A stretch of 63,853 nucleotides of DNA from Candidatus Colivivens caballi (lineage in GTDB: Bacteria > Bacteroidota > Bacteroidia > Bacteroidales > Bacteroidaceae), in contig JAGHSZ010000045.1 of assembly GCA_018065565.1 (NCBI GenBank), positions 1 to 63,853 of the forward strand. Direction: 5' to 3'. How positions within the stretch are numbered: the stretch's first letter is position 1; the number at the start of each line of letters is the position of its first letter. Position numbers and translations under genes: made by a program. The notes beneath the pieces are model-generated. The model did no database searches and had not been told where the DNA came from. It saw only the letters and a program-made list of their open reading frames with translations. Positions 25,958-35,499 of the stretch are shown here, piece after piece.

Positions 25958-27871
25958 ATGAATAAAATAGTAGAAACACTCCGCAAATACTCAGAGAAGT
26001 ATGTCAGTTCGGCACTGATCCTTACCTTTGACTCCATTATGTCAATTATAGCATCGCTGTGTGCCTTGCTTGTGATTTATTCAATCCTTGGGAAGGACTC
26101 TTTGGATGCTGCTTTCGTGCTGTCATGGGTAGGCATATCTTTCTTGTGTGCATTTGTATGTTTCTATTTTGGACATACTTATCGCATCATTGTGCGGCAC
26201 TCGTCTTTACGTGAGGTACTGCGGTTTGTTGTCAGTGTGCTGATACGCTTTGTTGCTGTAGTTGCAGTAATAATGGCCATCTTTTGCCCACAGGTAACTA
26301 TATCTTTGGTTCTCGTGCTTGGCATTCTTGACGCAGCACTCTTCCTCACCATTCTTGTTGTGGCTCGTGCAGTGGTAGTGTATGTTCTCGAAATAGTGAA
26401 GTCAAAAAAGACTGCTGACAGCAAGCGACTCCATCTTTTTGTCTATGGCACAGGCGACAAGTCGGTGGCATTGATTACTCGCCTTCAGCATTCATCTGAA
26501 TACAAAATTGTTGGTTTTGTCTCTTATGGCGATAAACAAGTGAAATACACTCTTGCTGAACTTCCAATCCTTCATGTGCATAATTCTGATGAACTCAAGG
26601 CCATCATGGATGAATATGACACGGAGACATTGTTGTTCCCTATTGAGGGCGCCATTCAGAAGGAGAAAGAACGCCTGATTCCGATTGCAACAGAATGTGG
26701 GATGAAGATTATGGTGGCACCATCAGTTGATGAGGTCATTGATGGCAAAATCAATCATGGAAACATCCGCGAGATAAAGATTGAAGACTTGCTCGGCCGT
26801 CCTGAAATCCAGATGACGATGAACGATGCCAGCTTCAAGGACAAAGTGATCATGGTCACAGGCGCTGCCGGAAGTATCGGTAGCGAACTCTGCCGCCAGT
26901 TGGCTGGTTTGGGCATCAAGCGACTCATCTTGTTTGATAATGGCGAAACACCGATGCATAACCTCCGCCTTCAGTTGGAGGAACGATTCCCTAATCTCGA
27001 TTTTGTTCCAGTGATTGGCGATGTTCGTCAGAAAGCGCGTCTTGACTTTGCGTTCCGTCAGTATCGTCCACAAGTGGTGTTCCATGCAGCAGCCTACAAG
27101 CATGTGCCGCTGATGGAGGAAAACCCATGTGAAGCAGTGTTCGTAAATGTGACTGGTAGCCATTATGTAGCAAATAAATGTATCGAATACGGTGTCGAAA
27201 TGATGGTAATGGTCAGCACCGACAAAGCTGTAAATCCTACCAATGTCATGGGCTGCACCAAGCGAATGGCAGAAATCTATGTACAGTCGTTAGGTCTTGC
27301 CATTGCCGCAGGAAAGCACGAAGGTTCTACAAAGTTCGTGACAACTCGCTTCGGCAATGTGCTCGGATCGAATGGCAGTGTCATTCCTCGTTTCCGTGAG
27401 CAGATTGAGAAGGGCGGTCCAGTGACTGTCACCCATCCTGACATCATCCGTTTCTTCATGACCATTCCTGAAGCATGCCGCCTCGTGATGGAAGCTGCAA
27501 CGATGAGCAAGGGCAACGAAATCTTTGTGTTCGACATGGGACAGCCTGTTAAGATTGCCGATATGGCTCGCCGTATGATTGAACTCGCAGGATTTGTGCC
27601 AGACAAGGACATCAAGATTGCGTTTACTGGTCTGCGCCCAGGTGAGAAACTCTATGAGGAGGTACTCGCCGATGCAGAAAACACAATACCGACTAATCAT
27701 CAGCGCATCAAGATTGCTAAAGTGCGTGAATACAATTATGAGGATGCGCACAAGGTGGTCAATGAACTGACAGAGCTGGCTGCTCAGGTTCGTATTCCTG
27801 AGATGATTCACTTGTTGAAGGAGACTGTTCCTGAGTTCCACTCCACTAATGTAGAATTCCAGAAGTATTGA
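25958..27871 (+). CDS. Nucleotide-sugar 4,6-dehydratase, CapD/WbpM type
   Basis: 637-residue membrane enzyme that dehydrates UDP-GlcNAc-like sugars as the first step toward rare amino sugars. Four N-terminal transmembrane helices (about 15-145) precede a first Rossmann-like domain (LFVYGTGDKSVALITRL) and the catalytic SDR domain, with GAAGSIGSEL at about 302-311, FHAAAYKHVPLMEENP and MVSTDKAVNPTNVMGCTKR (about 417-435). In the last motif Met stands where a catalytic Tyr is found in ordinary SDRs, as is known for the WbpM/PglF group. LRPGEKLYEE near 550 is typical. The amino-sugar product would fit the DegT aminotransferase at 7588. Confidence 0.93.
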   Translation: MNKIVETLRKYSEKYVSSALILTFDSIMSIIASLCALLVIYSILGKDSLDAAFVLSWVGISFLCAFVCFYFGHTYRIIVRHSSLREVLRFVVSVLIRFVAVVAVIMAIFCPQVTISLVLVLGILDAALFLTILVVARAVVVYVLEIVKSKKTADSKRLHLFVYGTGDKSVALITRLQHSSEYKIVGFVSYGDKQVKYTLAELPILHVHNSDELKAIMDEYDTETLLFPIEGAIQKEKERLIPIATECGMKIMVAPSVDEVIDGKINHGNIREIKIEDLLGRPEIQMTMNDASFKDKVIMVTGAAGSIGSELCRQLAGLGIKRLILFDNGETPMHNLRLQLEERFPNLDFVPVIGDVRQKARLDFAFRQYRPQVVFHAAAYKHVPLMEENPCEAVFVNVTGSHYVANKCIEYGVEMMVMVSTDKAVNPTNVMGCTKRMAEIYVQSLGLAIAAGKHEGSTKFVTTRFGNVLGSNGSVIPRFREQIEKGGPVTVTHPDIIRFFMTIPEACRLVMEAATMSKGNEIFVFDMGQPVKIADMARRMIELAGFVPDKDIKIAFTGLRPGEKLYEEVLADAENTIPTNHQRIKIAKVREYNYEDAHKVVNELTELAAQVRIPEMIHLLKETVPEFHSTNVEFQKY

Positions 27872-27991
27872 TGGATGTACGATGGATGAATTATCTGAAA
27901 AGTATTAAACAACTAAAAACATTTAACAAGCAAAAACTGATTAAAAGCGAGAATTGATTATTTATTAGAGAACAATTTAATAATTAGTATT

Positions 27992-28813
27992 ATGAGAGTA
28001 GTTATTGCAAAGGATTATGACAAAATGTCAATCTGGGCTGCACACTTTGTAGCAAAGAAGATTCTCGATTTCAACCCAACTCCAGACCACAAGTTCGTAC
28101 TGGGTTGCCCAACTGGTTCTTCTCCACTGGGAATGTACAAGGAACTTGCACGACTCAACAAGGAAGGTTACATCTCCTTCAAGAATGTCATCACATTCAA
28201 CATGGACGAATATGTAGGTCTTCCTGAATCACACCCTGAAAGTTATCACTCATTCATGTGGACAAACTTCTTCAATCACATCGACATTGACCCAAAGAAT
28301 GTCCACATCCTCAATGGTAATGCTCCCGACCTCCTCGCTGAGTGCGATCACTATGAGCAGATGATTGCCGAGGCTGGTGGCATCGACCTCTTCATGGGTG
28401 GCATCGGTCCTGATGGTCACATTGCATTCAACGAACCAGGTTCAAGTCTTACAAGCAAGACTCGTATCAAGACACTTACAACAAATACAATCCAGGCAAA
28501 CTGCCGTTTCTTCGATAACGATGTGACAAAGGTGCCAAAGCAGGCGCTTACAGTTGGTGTAGGTACAGTTATGGCAGCACGAGAGGTCATCATCCTCTGC
28601 AACGGTCACTTGAAGTCTCGTGCCCTCAAAAAGGCAATCGAGGGTGGTGTCAACCACATGTGGACTGTAAGTGCTCTCCAGATGCACGAACATGGCAACA
28701 TCGTTTGTGATGAAGACGCTTGCGCCGACCTCAATGTTTCAACTTATCAGTACTTCACTGACAAGCAGCGCATCGAAAACCTGGTTGACTACTATCTCGA
28801 TATGTTCAAATAA
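27992..28813 (+). CDS. nagB: Glucosamine-6-phosphate deaminase
   Basis: 273-residue cytosolic enzyme that converts glucosamine-6-phosphate to fructose-6-phosphate and ammonia. The N-terminus MRVVIAKDYDKMSIWAA, the phosphate loop GCPTGSSPLGMY, the base-containing FNMDEYVGL and the catalytic stretch GIGPDGHIAFNEPGSS are all intact, and the length is normal. It follows the exopolysaccharide genes by 120 bp and may link amino-sugar supply to them or be independent. A terminator follows at 28843-28882. Confidence 0.96.
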   Translation: MRVVIAKDYDKMSIWAAHFVAKKILDFNPTPDHKFVLGCPTGSSPLGMYKELARLNKEGYISFKNVITFNMDEYVGLPESHPESYHSFMWTNFFNHIDIDPKNVHILNGNAPDLLAECDHYEQMIAEAGGIDLFMGGIGPDGHIAFNEPGSSLTSKTRIKTLTTNTIQANCRFFDNDVTKVPKQALTVGVGTVMAAREVIILCNGHLKSRALKKAIEGGVNHMWTVSALQMHEHGNIVCDEDACADLNVSTYQYFTDKQRIENLVDYYLDMFK

Positions 28814-28842
28814 GATTGCTGATAGAGCATAGAAATAGTTTA

Positions 28843-28882
28843 GGCTCCGCAGACACTTTTATTGGTCTGCGGGGCTTTTTTC
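28843..28882 (+). terminator. Terminator of nagB
   Basis: GGCTCCGCAGAC (28843-28854) pairs with GTCTGCGGGGC (28865-28875), followed by a long T-rich run. Confidence 0.9.
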
Positions 28883-29049
28883 TTTTTTTGTGGCTGTTGC
28901 TCGGGTAATGTGATTGGAGTTAATTGAGGACATTGTGACTCAAAGCGCCTGCTCACTACTGTGTCAGCGTGGCAATGCTTGTCGCACAGTTCCAGCCTTT
29001 GAACTCATAATCTTCCATCTAATCTTTCTACTTCACGAAGTTGTATGGT
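28883..29049. other. Non-coding spacer before element 2
   Basis: No gene seen. The end (about 29030-29048, CACGAAGTTGTATG) may be a fifth, decayed flanking unit of the array, one base out of phase. Confidence 0.4.
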
Positions 29050-29425
29050 TCTCTCTCGTGAGTACTAATGTTTCCGTTTATGAGCGTTCATATTTCCTCT
29101 CGCGAGCGCTGATGTTTTGTCTCACGAGCGCTCATAGATTGAAAAAGGTGTACACCTTTTTGGATTTTGGTGTACACCTTCTTTCAGTTTGCTGTACACC
29201 TTTTCTCAGGAAGGTGTACACCTTTTTATGTTATCCTCCGCACGATTGACCATTTACGAGCGCTCGTGAGAGGAAATATGTGCGCTCGTGAAACAATTGT
29301 CGTGTGCTTGTGTGACAATTGTCGTGCGCTCGTGAAGCAATTGTTGTGCGCTCGTGAAGCAATTGTCGTGCGCTTGTTAAACAATTGTTGTGCGCTCGTG
29401 AAGCAATTGTCGTGCGGACGCGTCG
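29050..29425. repeat. 22-bp-phased palindrome array, element 2 (17 units)
   Basis: Cores start at 29147, 29169, 29191 and 29213: GGTGTACACC except the third, GCTGTACACC. Left GAGCGCTC-type units are centred at 29063.5, 29085.5, 29107.5 and 29129.5. Right units are centred every 22 bp from 29239.5 to 29415.5, nine in all. There is no phase slip over 17 units. The right units from 29327.5 on share AAGCAATTGTCGTGCGCTCG almost exactly, which points to recent tandem duplication. It lies between nagB and the converging dockerin-protein gene. Confidence 0.96.
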
Positions 29426-29476
29426 ATTACACTGAACCTTGCTATGTTGAAACGGATTGAGGTCGGGTTTACAACC

Positions 29477-32400
29477 TTATTCGTTCAATATGATGCTTGC
29501 GGTAGAAGTGATGTCGGAAACATTGATGCTGCCATCGTTGTTTACATCTGCGGCATTTTCGTCGAATGGGTCAGGAGTGTCGCCCAGAATATATGATGCA
29601 ATGGTGATTATGTCGGAAACATTCACCGTTTCGTTCTTATCGGCATCGCCCTTAATCACATTGCAGTCGATGATTTGGAAATCGGTTTCCATATTGCCTG
29701 CCCAGTCGTAGGCGAGTGTGTAGATGCGGACATCGGCATCAGCATCGCTTGCTACATACTTGAACACATCGCCTGACATCACTCCGTCAACCAGACGGAA
29801 AGCCTCGCCATTTTCGGAGACATACACCGCAATGTTTCTAATGCCGGACTCTGTGTCCTCTGCCATCACTTTCACACAGATTGTGTCGCCGTCAGTTCCA
29901 ATATATCTTGACAATGACACTGGAGCTTCCTTGTCGATGATGTTGGTGTAGGTGTTGGTCGTAATCACTGGGTTCTCATCAAAGATGATGTCTGCCTTGT
30001 TGCTGAGGACAGTGCCATTTGGCAGATTGTCCCTTGTCTTCACAGAGAAGGTGACATATCCCTCGCCCTCTGGTGGTGTGATGTTCGGCATCAGTTCTAT
30101 GCCCTCGATGTCCCAGTTGAGGACATTGCCCTCGCGTGTCATCTTCCACTTGTAGTTCTCGCCATCGTGACTTGTGTTGCCGAACTCGACTGTTTCTGGG
30201 TCGAACACATCCGCGTCGAGCTCATTCTTTATTCGGATGCGATATGCTGGCGCAGAAGCATCCTTCTTGTTTTCGAAGAGTATGCGGTAGTTGATGCGTC
30301 CTTCTTCGTTCAGCGCATGCAGTTCACCGCCTCCGGCAGGACCAATCATTTCGTTAGGGTCCCACGAGTAGATGCGAGTTCCTTCGATGAGTTCACCGTC
30401 CTTTGTTCGCACACCGAAGAGTCCGCACTGGTCGTAAATCCAGTACCAGAGTCTGCGGCGAAGATTTTCCTTCACGCTCCATGCCGTTTCTGTGACTGAC
30501 CCCAGTGTGGTTATGACTTTGCCGCCAGGAACGCAGTCGATGGCTGTTGTGCAGGCAAACTTGATCTGGTTCTTCCAACTGATTACATCGAGACCTGCAT
30601 TTATACGGCGCTCTTCTATCTCTTTCCTGATATTTGTGTTGAATGTCCTGTCCCAGTTGTTGCGTTCCTCGTCGTTGAAATCAGTACATGAGTTGATGGT
30701 TTCTACAATGACTCCTGTAATGATGTCTTTTGTCAGTGACGCAAAGAAGTTTGCCTTGGTAAAGTTTTTGGCGAACATTTCGTCATACTCTCTATAAGTC
30801 TTGGCACCATTGCTGAGTACGCCTGCTGCATCGCGCTTGCCATAGCAGATGATGTTGAACCATCGGTCTTCGTATGGTTCGAGGCTTGGGATGAAGAATA
30901 TCTGGGCCTGGTCGCTCATGTAGTCCTTGGCATCAGCCTCTGGGTCGCGCAATGAGTCAAGAGGCACGACTTCAAAGCCGGAACCGTCTCTCCTTGGAAA
31001 TTCGACTGAGGCTATGCGCATCGAATCCTCACAGTTGAAGAAGAGGTTGAGGTCTTCGGTCGGAACGGTGGTCAGGTTGTGGATGTGTATGGTGTAGCGG
31101 TTTGGCGCGCCTACACGAATCTTAGGACTTGCGTCTATCTCGACCTTCACATTCGACACAGCAGGCACTGTTCCGTCGCCGGAACTGATGATGAAATCGC
31201 CAAAGTCATACACCCATTCCTTCTCATCGCCCCATTTGTTCATATATATGTATTTCTCTGTGGTGTTGAGTTCATAGTTGTCGCCGAACGAAATCATGTT
31301 CCATGTCTCGCCATTGTCCTTCGACTGATAGAGGCGCAACTTGTCTTCCTGCTGGCCGTTTAGCCACTGTTCATCATAGTAGAGTTTCAGAGTGCCTCTC
31401 ACATTTGCCACATTCTCGCCGACAGGCTTGATTCTCCACCAGCGTTTTGCTGACGCAGGCATCGACTCATTACCCGAACCATGCTCCTCATATAGTATAT
31501 GTGTCAGCGTTCCATCGTATTTGCGCGGCTGGGCTTCTGCATGAACTGACTTTTTCTCGTCGTGGAACGATGACCCTGCAAATGGTTCGAGCAATGTAAG
31601 TGTACCGTAGTTGAATATCTTGCCATTGCGGTATCCTGTGGTATAGGCTTCATCGCCCGTTCTCATATAAATTGGGTTGTAGTCGGCACCACGGACATCA
31701 ACGGCTCCTGTCGCTCCAATGATGAGATTTGTAGAGACGCTCATCTGATAGTCGAACACGAACAATTTGCCGTCAACGCGCACTGCACCAGTCTTCACAA
31801 ACTCATTCTTACCGTCGTCCCATCCTGGCAACTGGCGTATTGTCAGCTCTGAATTGAAAGTTCCGCTGACGCTTATTGTATCGCCAAGTGTCACCATGTT
31901 GACAATAGAGTGTCGGTTGCCTACCTTCATGCCCACGAGGCTGTTGTTGATAAAGTCGCCATGGACTGACATCTCGCCCGTATGTTCCAGTCGGTAGTCG
32001 CCTCCATCTTCGGCTGCACCTTTATATATTATGGAGTCAGCATTTATGCGTGCGAAGTTCTTCACATTGCCGTTGATGAAGAGATGATTGTTCTCATTCC
32101 ACGATGTTTCCCCGACTACAAACTTACCTGAGCGAAAGACCACATCGCTGTTTATGGTGTTGCCTTTCAGCATAAAGCCATAGCCGGACGAAGTGAAGGT
32201 AATGTCCTCGCCATCAATGTTGCACTTGCGCATTACGGCATTGTCGAGCGCGAGCTTGCCTTCCTTGCCGAAGGTGAGATGTGCATCTTCCATCCAGCAA
32301 CGCCAATCGGTTTCGCCTTCTTTCACCGAGTCGGCACTCAGGGTCAGCTTATGGTCACCCATGTCAAGGGATTTGAACTTGGAGTCAGTAACCGCGCCGT

Positions 32401-32953
32401 TCCACATCGTAATGTGACTGTTGTGGAATGTGACATCGGTCTGAGCCGTGATGTCTCCTTCTGAGCCTTTCAGCACCACCTTTCCTGCTTCAATAGCTTT
32501 CGATGCAGTAATGGTCTGGTCTTTGCCACGAAATTCAAGAGTATATGGCCGTGTGCATCCAAAGTTGTATAAATTGCCATATAGATTCAGGCTGATGTAA
32601 CCATAAGTGTTACAGAAGTAGTTCATGTCGGGCATACCGTCAACTTCGTAACCGAGATAACCGTTGTTCTCGAAATCGCCATACACTTCGACTGTGCACG
32701 ACCATTGGTCCTCGTACTTTGTCAATCGTCCTGACGAAGTAATCTTCATGTCGTTGACTTTGATGTTTTGTACATTGATTTCAACTTTATGAGCGATGAC
32801 AATGTCGTCAGTCTCAGAAAGGTTGAATTTACCGTCTTCTATTCCCCATACAGACGGGTCAGTGAAGACTCCGTCTTTTACCGAAGTATAGACTGAGGCA
32901 TGGCATAATGTCGCAATGACAATTGCAAGCAGTGAAGTGATTTCTCGTTTCAT
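29477..32953 (-). CDS. Large secreted protein with C-terminal dockerin-type repeat
   Basis: 1158-residue extracellular or surface protein. The signal peptide is residues 1-19 (LLAIVIATLCHA). The first half (about 20-500) is repetitive beta-rich sequence resembling a beta-helix or adhesin-like fold. About 620-800 and 880-1000 look like immunoglobulin-like modules (RIRIKNELDADVFDPETV, ENPVITTNTYTNII), followed by a further Ig-like module. The last 57 residues hold two EF-hand-like dockerin halves, GDADKNETVNVSDIITIA and ADVNNDGSINVSDITSTA, with calcium-ligand spacing. Dockerins dock onto cohesins, but none is in this window, and in Bacteroidales such repeats may act as calcium-stabilised tails. 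Enzymatic activity is not recognised. Confidence 0.82.
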   Translation of the reverse strand: MKREITSLLAIVIATLCHASVYTSVKDGVFTDPSVWGIEDGKFNLSETDDIVIAHKVEINVQNIKVNDMKITSSGRLTKYEDQWSCTVEVYGDFENNGYLGYEVDGMPDMNYFCNTYGYISLNLYGNLYNFGCTRPYTLEFRGKDQTITASKAIEAGKVVLKGSEGDITAQTDVTFHNSHITMWNGAVTDSKFKSLDMGDHKLTLSADSVKEGETDWRCWMEDAHLTFGKEGKLALDNAVMRKCNIDGEDITFTSSGYGFMLKGNTINSDVVFRSGKFVVGETSWNENNHLFINGNVKNFARINADSIIYKGAAEDGGDYRLEHTGEMSVHGDFINNSLVGMKVGNRHSIVNMVTLGDTISVSGTFNSELTIRQLPGWDDGKNEFVKTGAVRVDGKLFVFDYQMSVSTNLIIGATGAVDVRGADYNPIYMRTGDEAYTTGYRNGKIFNYGTLTLLEPFAGSSFHDEKKSVHAEAQPRKYDGTLTHILYEEHGSGNESMPASAKRWWRIKPVGENVANVRGTLKLYYDEQWLNGQQEDKLRLYQSKDNGETWNMISFGDNYELNTTEKYIYMNKWGDEKEWVYDFGDFIISSGDGTVPAVSNVKVEIDASPKIRVGAPNRYTIHIHNLTTVPTEDLNLFFNCEDSMRIASVEFPRRDGSGFEVVPLDSLRDPEADAKDYMSDQAQIFFIPSLEPYEDRWFNIICYGKRDAAGVLSNGAKTYREYDEMFAKNFTKANFFASLTKDIITGVIVETINSCTDFNDEERNNWDRTFNTNIRKEIEERRINAGLDVISWKNQIKFACTTAIDCVPGGKVITTLGSVTETAWSVKENLRRRLWYWIYDQCGLFGVRTKDGELIEGTRIYSWDPNEMIGPAGGGELHALNEEGRINYRILFENKKDASAPAYRIRIKNELDADVFDPETVEFGNTSHDGENYKWKMTREGNVLNWDIEGIELMPNITPPEGEGYVTFSVKTRDNLPNGTVLSNKADIIFDENPVITTNTYTNIIDKEAPVSLSRYIGTDGDTICVKVMAEDTESGIRNIAVYVSENGEAFRLVDGVMSGDVFKYVASDADADVRIYTLAYDWAGNMETDFQIIDCNVIKGDADKNETVNVSDIITIASYILGDTPDPFDENAADVNNDGSINVSDITSTASIILNE

Positions 32954-32981
32954 TTCTTGAAGTGATTATGATTGAACGCCA

Positions 32982-32989
32982 CAAATTTA
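32982..32989 (-). promoter_or_regulatory. Promoter -7 box of the dockerin-protein gene
   Basis: TAAATTTG on the minus strand, 29 bp before the start at 32953. Confidence 0.6.
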
Positions 32990-33117
32990 CTGATTTTTAC
33001 AATAATTCAACTAACAAATCATAAAAAATGACTTACATATCGTATGGAAATAGTGTGTCGAAAACGGAAACGAGGAAATAACGAGGAAAAAGGCAAGCAA
33101 CGAATGCTGGCAAAAGT

Positions 33118-33160
33118 GAAGTGGCTCTGAAAGTAAGACAAAAACTTTCGGAGCCACTTC
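33118..33160 (-). terminator. Terminator downstream of the TPR gene
   Basis: GAAGTGGCTCTGAAAGT (33118-33134) and ACTTTCGGAGCCACTTC (33144-33160) form a 17-bp stem with one mismatch. Confidence 0.8.
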
Positions 33161-33229
33161 AAAATAACTGATGCGCCCTCATCCTCTTATTTGGATGAAA
33201 GAATATAAATACATCAATGCATTATTGCC

Positions 33230-35386
33230 TCAATCGACGATTTCCACTCCGTCGATTGAGAGTTTACCCTTGTTCATCTGGACGGTGACTTTCAGGTTGA
33301 TGTAGTCGCTATATATGTAGAGGGGGAATCGGTCGCCTTCGGCTGGCTGATAGTCGAAACGCAGACGGATGTTGCTGCCGTTAAGCGTGTTCTCGGTTGG
33401 TCGGATGGCATGTTCCTTGTCTTTGAGCTGGTTGAGGGAGAAGACCGGGTCGATGAGCGAGAGTAGGCGTGGCAGTTCGAAGGTCAGTGTATTCTCTGTG
33501 CCAGGCAGCAGGTCGGTCACATTGTCCCAGAGTGTCTTGTCCTTGCCATACACCTTGATGCCGCTTTTGACGGCACTGATGATGTCGCTGGCTGTGACAT
33601 TGAAATCGTGGAGCAGTTGTTCGCGACGGTTTTTGTCAGTGGTGACGACGGACTTTTTTGCGGCTGCCGACTGATTGCGCGATGCTTCGTAGGCATGCAT
33701 GTATTTGTAGTCAACATTGTCGATCCAGCAGATTTTGTCGTCGGTCATTGCAATGGCGCGTATGCGGGTAATGTCGTTGTATTTCTTGTCTTCGTAGTTG
33801 AGTGCAACGGTGCCGATCTCGGTGGTGTCGTGATGCTTGATGATGTTGACCGATGGGCATTTCACTACATCGTATTCGTCGCGGTACATGTCGGTGTAGT
33901 GCAGGCACAGGAAGATGCGCACATTTTCAAGGTCGATGTCGGAGCGGTTGTGGATGGTGACCTTGACTTCATCGTCGTTCTTCGACACAATCCAGTCGGT
34001 TGTCGGTTCGACATCGACATCGATGTACGACTGCTCGATGAGCAACTGCTTGAAGGTGCTGTACATGTTTTGTTCGCAGTACTGCATGTCGCTGAGCAGA
34101 CAGTCATAGACTCCCTGGTTGCCACGGCGGTAGAAGTGATTGAAGATTTCCTCCTTGGCACGCTCTGCGTCACCATTGTCGGCATAGTACTTTGCTTTGA
34201 GTAGGTTTGGACTGAACATGCCGTAGCCCTCCATTGTCGAGCGATAGAGGTGCAGGAGGTATTTGCCCTCGGACGAGCGGTTGAGGTATGTGCGGTTGCG
34301 ATAGGAGGCGAGCATGTCGGTCAGTGCTGTTGCCTGTCGCGGATATTCCACGCTTGCCTGGTCGAAGCACGACATGGCTTTCGCCTCGTTGCCCTGTTTC
34401 AGGTAAATCATTCCTTTCAGCACAAGCGACGGAGCAGTGCGGTCAGGGTAGAGGTCGGTGTAGTTGCTGATGATGGCTTCTGCTTCTTGCAGATGGTCGT
34501 CGTCGGGACGGAGTGCCGCTGTGTCGGTTTCGGCTGTTGAGAGTTGAGAGTTGAAATCTGAGAGATTAGGGTTGGTAGGCGTGAGCTGTATGAGTGTGAG
34601 TGCCTTCAAGAGCATTGCCTCACGGTTAGCTGGATGACGCTCGAGCACCTTATCGACTGCGTTGTATGCTTCGACCGTTCTGCCTGCATAGATGTCGAGG
34701 TATGCCTTGTCACGGTCGAGACACAGACGGTCCCACTCCTTCATGTATTTGATGTAGATGGGGGCATATTCAGTAAGGTAGTCGATGTAGGCGAGGTGTA
34801 GGTCCTCAATCTCCTTTTTGAGCGATTCTTTCAGTTTCTGGTCGTTTTCATACTGCTGGAATGCGGCAGTCTTGGCTTCCACCAGAGTCTGGTTGACACC
34901 AGCAGTGCTCATTGGGTCGCCGGCGAATATTGACGACAGCACACCGATAGGGTTGGCTTTTTCGGCAAAGTCGGTGACTCCTGTTGACGCGCTGCGTGCC
35001 AACATCCAGATGTCGTTGAGTTCGTCATACTGTTTTTGTAGTTCAAACATCTTTTGCAGGATGGGCAGTATGCGTTCCTTTGCACGAAGTACATCTGACG
35101 GCACACGGCTATAATCCTGCTTTGCCATGTATTCAAGGAACGAATAGAAGTTGTCGGACTGCGACTGTGCCACTTCCAGACCGTTGAGGATGCGAACGGT
35201 CTCCTCGATGTCGTAGTCGTCGCTGCCCTGGGCTTCGATGGCTTCGGCGGCTGGACGGAACTCGGGTATCGGGGTGTACTGGTCGAGGTCAATCGGACTT
35301 TCTTGTTTATTCAATCCGCGCACGAGGAAAAAGATGCCAATGCCAACCAGTAGGGCTGCTGCGATGATGATGATGGTTCGTTTCAA
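33230..35386 (-). CDS. Membrane-anchored TPR-like hypothetical protein
   Basis: 718-residue protein with a single N-terminal transmembrane helix (about 4-23, IIIIAAALLVGIGIFFLV) and a large region facing the periplasm. Helical repeats around 230-400 look like tetratricopeptide repeats (AYNAVDKVLERHPANREAMLLKA in two parts, then a KGMIYLKQGNEAKAMSCFDQA-like segment). The last 250 residues are beta-rich. No catalytic motif is visible. It may be a scaffold, but I do not recognise the family. It precedes a terminator and follows lgt on the same strand. Confidence 0.75.
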   Translation of the reverse strand: MKRTIIIIAAALLVGIGIFFLVRGLNKQESPIDLDQYTPIPEFRPAAEAIEAQGSDDYDIEETVRILNGLEVAQSQSDNFYSFLEYMAKQDYSRVPSDVLRAKERILPILQKMFELQKQYDELNDIWMLARSASTGVTDFAEKANPIGVLSSIFAGDPMSTAGVNQTLVEAKTAAFQQYENDQKLKESLKKEIEDLHLAYIDYLTEYAPIYIKYMKEWDRLCLDRDKAYLDIYAGRTVEAYNAVDKVLERHPANREAMLLKALTLIQLTPTNPNLSDFNSQLSTAETDTAALRPDDDHLQEAEAIISNYTDLYPDRTAPSLVLKGMIYLKQGNEAKAMSCFDQASVEYPRQATALTDMLASYRNRTYLNRSSEGKYLLHLYRSTMEGYGMFSPNLLKAKYYADNGDAERAKEEIFNHFYRRGNQGVYDCLLSDMQYCEQNMYSTFKQLLIEQSYIDVDVEPTTDWIVSKNDDEVKVTIHNRSDIDLENVRIFLCLHYTDMYRDEYDVVKCPSVNIIKHHDTTEIGTVALNYEDKKYNDITRIRAIAMTDDKICWIDNVDYKYMHAYEASRNQSAAAKKSVVTTDKNRREQLLHDFNVTASDIISAVKSGIKVYGKDKTLWDNVTDLLPGTENTLTFELPRLLSLIDPVFSLNQLKDKEHAIRPTENTLNGSNIRLRFDYQPAEGDRFPLYIYSDYINLKVTVQMNKGKLSIDGVEIVD

Positions 35387-35422
35387 GAAGTAAAAAGTTT
35401 AAAGTTAATAATTAAAAGTGAA

Positions 35423-35499
35423 GAGCTTATAGTGGAGAGCTTATAGTGGAGAGTGGAGAGATGAGAGCGTCCTAAACTCTAAGCTCTAAACTCTAAGCT
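35423..35499. repeat. Two 14-bp tandem duplications forming a large imperfect hairpin
   Basis: GAGCTTATAGTGGA occurs at 35423-35436 and 35437-35450; CTAAACTCTAAGCT occurs at 35472-35485 and 35486-35499. The second pair is close to the reverse complement of the first. The last unit overlaps the lgt stop codon. Confidence 0.75.

Noticed and set aside
29050..29425. CRISPR array
   Set aside because: The units are regularly spaced, but the period is only 22 bp, there are no unique spacers of 26-40 nt, the units are palindromic on both sides of a centre, and no cas genes are present.
29167..29460. Protein-coding frame across array element 2 (and similar at 46243-46452 and 63451-63732)
   Set aside because: A 22-bp repeat is not a multiple of three, so the frames simply read the repeat in rotation. 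They have no homology, start context or codon bias.
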